DNA from: Gnetum montanum
Lineage: Eukaryota; Streptophyta; Gnetopsida; Gnetales; Gnetaceae
Direction of reading: 5' to 3'
Length of the DNA stretch: 64,000 bases
Assembly: GCA_015680685.1 (NCBI GenBank)
Contig: MNCI01003887.1
Coordinates: 25,365-89,364 of the forward strand
Shown piece after piece: positions 59,140 to 64,000 of this stretch; position 1 is the stretch's first letter, and each line of letters begins with the position of its first letter. The notes under the pieces are model-generated. The model saw nothing but the letters and a program-made list of their open reading frames with translations, did no database searches and was not told where the DNA came from. Position numbers and translations under genes: made by a program.

Positions 59140-60660
59140 TAACCATTACCATGGCCTCTCTATTTTTCTACCCTTTTTATTTTTCACATTTTTGATTTTA
59201 CAAATTTTTTATTTTCAAATTTTTCTAATTTTATATCATTTTTAGTACATTAAAATTTTCTTGATTATTTTACACTTTCTTATATATTTTAATTTATTTT
59301 ATTTGTTATGTCTCTTTTGATTAGGTGTGATATTTTCTCATTTTAGCTAATAAATCTACTTTATTGTCATAAGACACAATGCTACTATTGTTGTTTACTA
59401 ATGATGGTTTGTGCTTAATATGTGATTGTCAATGTTTGGTTTCTATTTTTGAATTCTGATGTCTAATGACTTCAACATGGTTTATTTTTCATGGGATAGG
59501 AAATGAGTCCACATAAACCACCCATCCAAAGAACTCTATGGTTTTCCTTGTTCTAGGAATTTGAGGTCCCTTTTTCATTAAAGAAACTTTTAATCAATCA
59601 TTGACCTTGGTAGTTATAGAATTAGGAAGGATCCAAAGGTTTGTAAATGATGTGACTTCAAGGGGACTCAATACTCTTTGTACTCTTCTTCTTTCTTGAG
59701 TGCTTGGGTGTTTTTTCGTGGACTTCTTACCATTCCATACCACCTAATGATAGGAAGCCAAATAATTTTATTGCATGGTGTGGTTCCCATCATTCAAAAG
59801 AAATGATGAGAATTCAAAGCACAGCCCTTCTACATAAATAAGTCCTCACATGATGTGGTTTCCATTTCAAAAAAAAACACAAAACAATGGAGATTCAAAG
59901 CACACACCTTGAACAAATAACAGGGCTACAAGCACTGGTTATGGGACTAAAAAGACATACACCTATGCCTAAATGTCCCCTCTAACTAAGGCCCTCTCTC
60001 TCTCTCTCACTTCCTACCTCTCTCTCCTCTTTCTGGAATAGTGGTTGTCTTACATAAACACTCTTGTGTCTCGAGTGGATGGATCGGTCTTAGAGTGGCA
60101 ATGCGAATTCACTAAAAGAGGTTGGTTTTGGTCTAGACTAAGGATGGAACTTTTCAGGTCATTTTAACCACAATTTCAAAAGGGACATCTTATGACCTTA
60201 ATTTGGAACTCCATTCCACATTCTCTATCATCCATCGATGGTACCATAACTCACCTCACTACTGGGTTCTATGTTATGCTCTATGTCTTAGTTTGATGTA
60301 TTGGGATTCTTGAGTGGATTCTTTTGGGTTGGTCCTTAACTTGTCATGATCATTAAATCAACTATGGGGCCCATGGACTCCTTATTTTAGGTTATGCAAG
60401 GGCAAAAATGGCATGAGCCTACTATGGGGAGGACCCACTTGCATAGATTTTGGCTTGATTAGTTAAGGTTCCTTACCTTTGACATTGCCACAATCTTATA
60501 TTTTTTGTTTTCCATTATGTAAACCACTTAGTACTCCTTAATCTTTCATTGCATTCATCCATTAAATTAATTTTTCTTCATTTTTCAAATTTATGAACTT
60601 CAATGCCCTCTTCTCATGATTTCATACTATTCTTGGTCTTCTAAGCTTTCATTTAAGCCC
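59140..60660 (+). other. Post-pol region of Element 5, non-coding
   Basis: A U-rich tract lies at 59155-59335. The rest aligns in order with 14200-15330 of Element 3. A short CT repeat is at 59995-60009. The homology fades after GACATTGCCACAATC at about 60500, with weaker matches to about 60640. No PPT or LTR follows. Confidence 0.6.
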
Positions 60661-60689
60661 AATTTCATTGAAATATTCTTTGTATTTTG

Positions 60690-60830
60690 AAAGTTTGACC
60701 AAAGTCAATGGAAGTCAATGGTGGTCAATAGCTATGTCATCAAGGCCTCATCGACGTAGCCAACCTCATCAAGAAGGCCCCATCGATGTGGCCTCATCAA
60801 TGTAATACAAAAATACTATATATACCACCA
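60690..60830 (+). promoter_or_regulatory. U3-like repeat cluster and TATA box
   Basis: Short repeats of the CAAGGCCTCATCGACGTAGC / AAGGCCCCATCGATGTGGC type, like those in the Element 5 U3, precede CTATATATA at 60816-60824. This could be the promoter of the unit that begins downstream. Confidence 0.45.
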
Positions 60831-60971
60831 GACACTTTGGAATTTTTTGTCATTTTCTCATAACACACGGGGAATTTTTGCAATTTTTCAGAGCCCAAAA
60901 CCTTTTAGAGCACATAACTTTCAAACTGTTTGTTCAAATCCATCCATTTTTTAATCTTGCACTTACCAGAG

Positions 60972-61279
60972 GTAAGGTTTTTATCATGGGGATGATAAAC
61001 CTTAAGGTTTTTTATGCAATTTTCAAAAAACATTTCTAACTCCCCCAAGGGTTAGTAACCTTAATCATACATAAACATTAACTTTTTCCAAGTTAACCCT
61101 TTGAACAACCTCTAGGATGATTTATCAATGATAAGGAATAAATAAAAATAACAATTAAGCTAATTAAATCAACCATAATTGCAACTTAGCCAATTGTAAC
61201 TACCCTCAAGAGTTAAGGTATCCCAATTGTTTTAAAGTTACACAATGATTGCTAATCCATGGTTCTATTGTGATTGCAG
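60972..61279 (+). other. Possible 5' UTR intron
   Basis: CCAGAG/GTAAGG at 60966-60977 is a good donor and TTGCAG at 61274-61279 a good acceptor. An ATG follows immediately at 61280. The interval is AT-rich, 308 nt. It is predicted from the consensus only. Confidence 0.35.
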
Positions 61280-62640
61280 ATGGCATCCAAACAAAAGTGC
61301 CTATAGGAAGGAGAACCCTCACAACCATAGGAGAAATGACCTAGAGCTGGAAGGAGCCAACAAGAACAAGGCCAAGAACAACAAGAGATGATCCATGCAA
61401 CAGGACCTCTTTGTGAAGAACCCAAAGTGGAATCTATTCAATAGATTTAAGAAGAAGTGCCTATAGAAAAATCTCAATAAGGAGAAGCACTTGGACCTAT
61501 GCCTAGGCTTGAGGTCACTCTAATTCAAGCCTACCTAGACATCATCAAGTCTCAAGATATCCAAAGATCAATTCTTTAAGAGATAAATTTTAGGCCATTT
61601 TTTGGAAAAATCTCTAAAGGATGTCAAAACACAATTGCAAACCTCTCCCATGTGGCCAATCATCATGACCAATGGGGAGTGGTACATGGGAGAGACCTAT
61701 ATCTTCTAGAATAGTCAAAGGTCAAGGTCCATTATAAGAATTAAGGACATTCAAGTGTCCTACTTGATGAAGGCCATCACATAAGCACTAGGGTTGCTAG
61801 ACATTGAAACATAATTGGCAAAGATATTAACAAAAGGCAACCTTGAGACAAAAAGGAAGTGGACCTAGCGATGCTATGGGATGGATTGTAAGGAGTATAG
61901 CACACTCACACTAGCAAAGTGAATTTATTTCAAGATTGCAGCCTATCACCTCAATCCAACAGTGAGGCCAAGCAAGGTGATTTCTTTCTCCACTCATGCA
62001 TGCACCTCTCTAAGTGGAAAATTTCCTATTAACCTTTCATAGCTAATTTATTTGGAGATTGAGAAATGCTTTAAGGAGAACAAATGTGGAAGGAGGACCC
62101 TACCCTTTCTGTGCCTTATAAGAAAAATTTGTAAGAAGGTAAGTATTGTTCGTTATTCAGATAACACTCTTAGGCATACTCCCTTGGCCTCATGGGAAGA
62201 AATCATGAAGGAAAAAATTCTAGTAGTCATTCAAGAAGAGGAGTTGCCGCCACCACCACCCACTTAGGAGACAACACTAGAGGCCTGCACAGTACTTGAG
62301 CATCTATGACAAATTTGAGAGTAGCTCTTGAGTGAACAAGAGTCGTAGGTAGGAACAAGTGGGGTAGATCCATCTATGTATCGGCGAACAATGAGTCACC
62401 TTAATGAGGTGGCCTGAATAGTTAGCCAAATGGAGAGGGGTGGTTCCATTTTCTCTACCCAAAGAACACAACTAATTTTGAGGTCAAATCTTAATGCTCA
62501 AGAAGTGATGGTTTCATTAGCAACACATCATCTATTCCTAGAAATCTCTGGGAATGCTACCACTCTCTCGGTGAGGTTGGAGGAAGGTGAAGAGGTAATT
62601 GTCGTAGTGATGTAGCACCAAGGGTAGGAAACAACAATAG
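61280..62640 (+). pseudogene. ORF resembling a plant transposon-associated protein domain, broken
   Basis: From the ATG (MASKQK) the frame meets stops at once, then continues in pieces. The best part is about 61900-62266: HLNPTVRPSKVISFSTHACT, then LSGKFPINLS, IEKCFKENKCGRR and LPFLCLIRKICK, with a Pro run at the end. The order resembles the domain Pfam calls putative plant transposon protein (PF20167), in which a conserved LPFPxLIxxLC segment comes near the end. That assignment is from memory. It differs from the Gag of the other elements, so it may be the first gene of another retroelement. Confidence 0.4.
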
Positions 62641-64000
62641 TAGTAATAGCTAACTATGTAGTTAAAGCATTGAATGCATTAGCAGCATCTGTAACATATG
62701 TATCTACACTCCAAGATGTACAAATGTCTACAGGCACAGTCAACAGGAAATTAAACATAGCCCAGCATAAATAACTACTAGAATGACTGGTAGGGACCAA
62801 GCAACTGACTAGATATCTTTGATTTTCTAAAAAACATCACTGCAACCTAATCAAAGCTTTTGAATGCAAGGGGCAAATGCATCATTTTGGAGGGACAACT
62901 AGGAATGACCCAAGAGAAAAATAAATGCTTGGCTATGAAGGTTGCTAAACTTTGTGCCCAACTTGCAAAGCAAAAAATCCTTAGCCTAGAAATGACAAGA
63001 GATGAAGCTATCAAACAGCTTCAAGAACGATTTCAAAAGGATAAGGAGGAGGAAGTAATGGCCATCTTCAAACAGTCCATGGCAGAAGCTTAAACACATT
63101 CAATTAAAAAGGACTTGAATCAAATGCACTAAGAAAATGAAGCATTCACTACAAAAAATCATCACCTACAAAATGTTGATGCTCAAAGAGATCAAATGCA
63201 AGAATTCATTCATCAACAATAGGAGTAGCTTGCTAGATTCAATACTAAATTGAGAAAATTAGTCGTGGAGAATCAAAATCTATCAATGGAGGGGGTATAC
63301 ACCTTGGGACAAAATTTTTCCATCAAAATCACCACCTATAAGAACAAAACTTTCAAATTTAAGAGGGTGAAAAATCACTACAGGGACCAAGTTGGCTTGC
63401 AAAAAGAAATTAATGAAAATGGAATCCAGATGGCAAAGGCTAAAGTGAATGAAGCCCTCTTGCAACTCCAGCAAGTAGAGAGATGTGGTAATCCATCCTT
63501 GATGGGATTGATGCCTACAACAACGTGGAGATTCGCTTGAAGGAGTTGCAAATCGAAGAAATGACAAAGTATATGGAGTTGGCCAATCTTCATTATGCAA
63601 ACCTGGTAATGTTAATAGCCAAACGACCATGGTCAAATTTGACGAAGTAGGTGGCTAGCTTGTATTTGCTATACGAGGTTGAGTTCAAACACCACAAAGA
63701 CACCAAGCAAAATCTTGAGACCGCTAATGCTGAACTTGAAGTCCTCAAAGCGTGATTCACAAATCAGCAATCCATCATTGAGGACCTAGCCAGATGAATG
63801 AATGACTACTAGGAGCTAAAGAACACAGTGCAAGAATTTGACATTGAACACAAACAGTTCACTACCTAGTTTGTCAACATCAAGGGGTTGTTTTCAACAA
63901 TCCTGTGTCCTTGGGATGTGCCTATTCCAACCCACATTGGGAAAGCTACGTGGATGGTGCATAATCCCAGGGGTAAGGAGGAGAAAATGAAAGAACTATT
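62641..64000 (+). pseudogene. Coiled-coil region downstream, broken, runs off the window
   Basis: 62860-63093 and 63250-63540 encode Leu/Lys/Glu/Gln-rich heptad-like segments (LCAQLAKQKILSLEM, KEEEVMAIFKQSM, EALLQLQQVE). Another runs from about 63650 to 63890 (LETANAELEVLKA, ELKNTVQEFDIEHK). Stops break it. It is collinear with the preceding ORF and probably the C-terminal part of the same protein. No enzyme motif is seen. Confidence 0.4.

Larger units (their letters stand above)
42427..60660 (+). mobile_element. Element 5: plus-strand gag-pol LTR retrotransposon, its 5' LTR split by Element 4
   Basis: The LTR starts TGATGAGTTTTC at 42427, is broken at 42952 by Element 4, resumes at 52429 and ends CCGCTCATCA at 52840. 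A primer-binding site, gag, linker, PR, RT, RH, IN and post-pol region follow on the plus strand. It is a sister of Element 3: the LTR R/U5 and post-pol regions align. No 3' LTR is found in the window, and homology to Element 3 fades around 60500-60660. All genes are broken. The 5 bp before the LTR are CATAG. Confidence 0.8.

Overview
The window is plant nuclear DNA made almost entirely of old, nested LTR retrotransposons. The bases are AT-rich, every long reading frame is broken by stops and frameshifts, and I found no intact host gene, rRNA, tRNA or CRISPR array. Recognisable coding sequence is Ty3/gypsy gag-pol (protease, RT, RNase H, integrase, in that order). The primer-binding sites resemble the complement of a plant tRNA-Asp 3' end, and Gag has a C-x2-C-x3-H-x4-C knuckle; both suit the Athila/Tat branch. 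Such decay and nesting fit a very large seed-plant genome (a gymnosperm or a giant angiosperm), but the species cannot be read from the sequence.

Layout. Element 1 (minus, 1-6115, cut by the window edge) keeps two LTRs and gag but has lost nearly all of pol. 6116-6810 is a plus-strand protease/RT scrap of another element; 6811-8524 is unassigned. Element 3 (plus, from 8525, 5' LTR missing) carries gag, PR, RT, RH, IN and a 3' LTR at 22911-23769. It is split by Element 2 (minus, 15761-22828), a gag-PR element lacking RT-RH-IN, inserted with a perfect 5-bp target duplication CCATA. 23775-42426 has no recognised gene. It holds a group II intron domain V-like hairpin (26952-26986), a dispersed degenerate repeat phrase (about 28-37 kb), two RT-like remnants with YMDD/YMND boxes (about 34.0-34.4 and 36.2-36.9 kb), a 70-bp-arm inverted repeat (38720-38907) and a MITE-like foldback (41030-41384). 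Element 5 (plus) starts with an LTR at 42427 that is interrupted by Element 4 (minus, 42953-52428, full gag-pol). Element 5 continues with its LTR to 52840 and gag-pol to 59139. From about 60.7 kb a different unit begins: a U3-like repeat cluster, a TATA box, a possible 5' UTR intron, and a broken ORF resembling a plant transposon-associated domain followed by coiled coils.

How the parts relate. Elements 2 and 4 share LTRs, PPT and PBS, so Element 2 looks like a non-autonomous partner of the Element 4 family. Elements 3 and 5 form a sister subfamily. In Elements 1-4, whose 3' ends are visible, the polypurine tract at the 3' LTR matches or nearly matches a motif at the end of pol about 1.9-2.1 kb upstream; Element 5 keeps the pol-end motif, but its 3' end is not seen. 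U3 regions hold short palindromic repeats that differ between copies. Six single-N scaffold joins mark assembly problems, including one 504-bp piece (49900-50403) that appears to be placed backwards.
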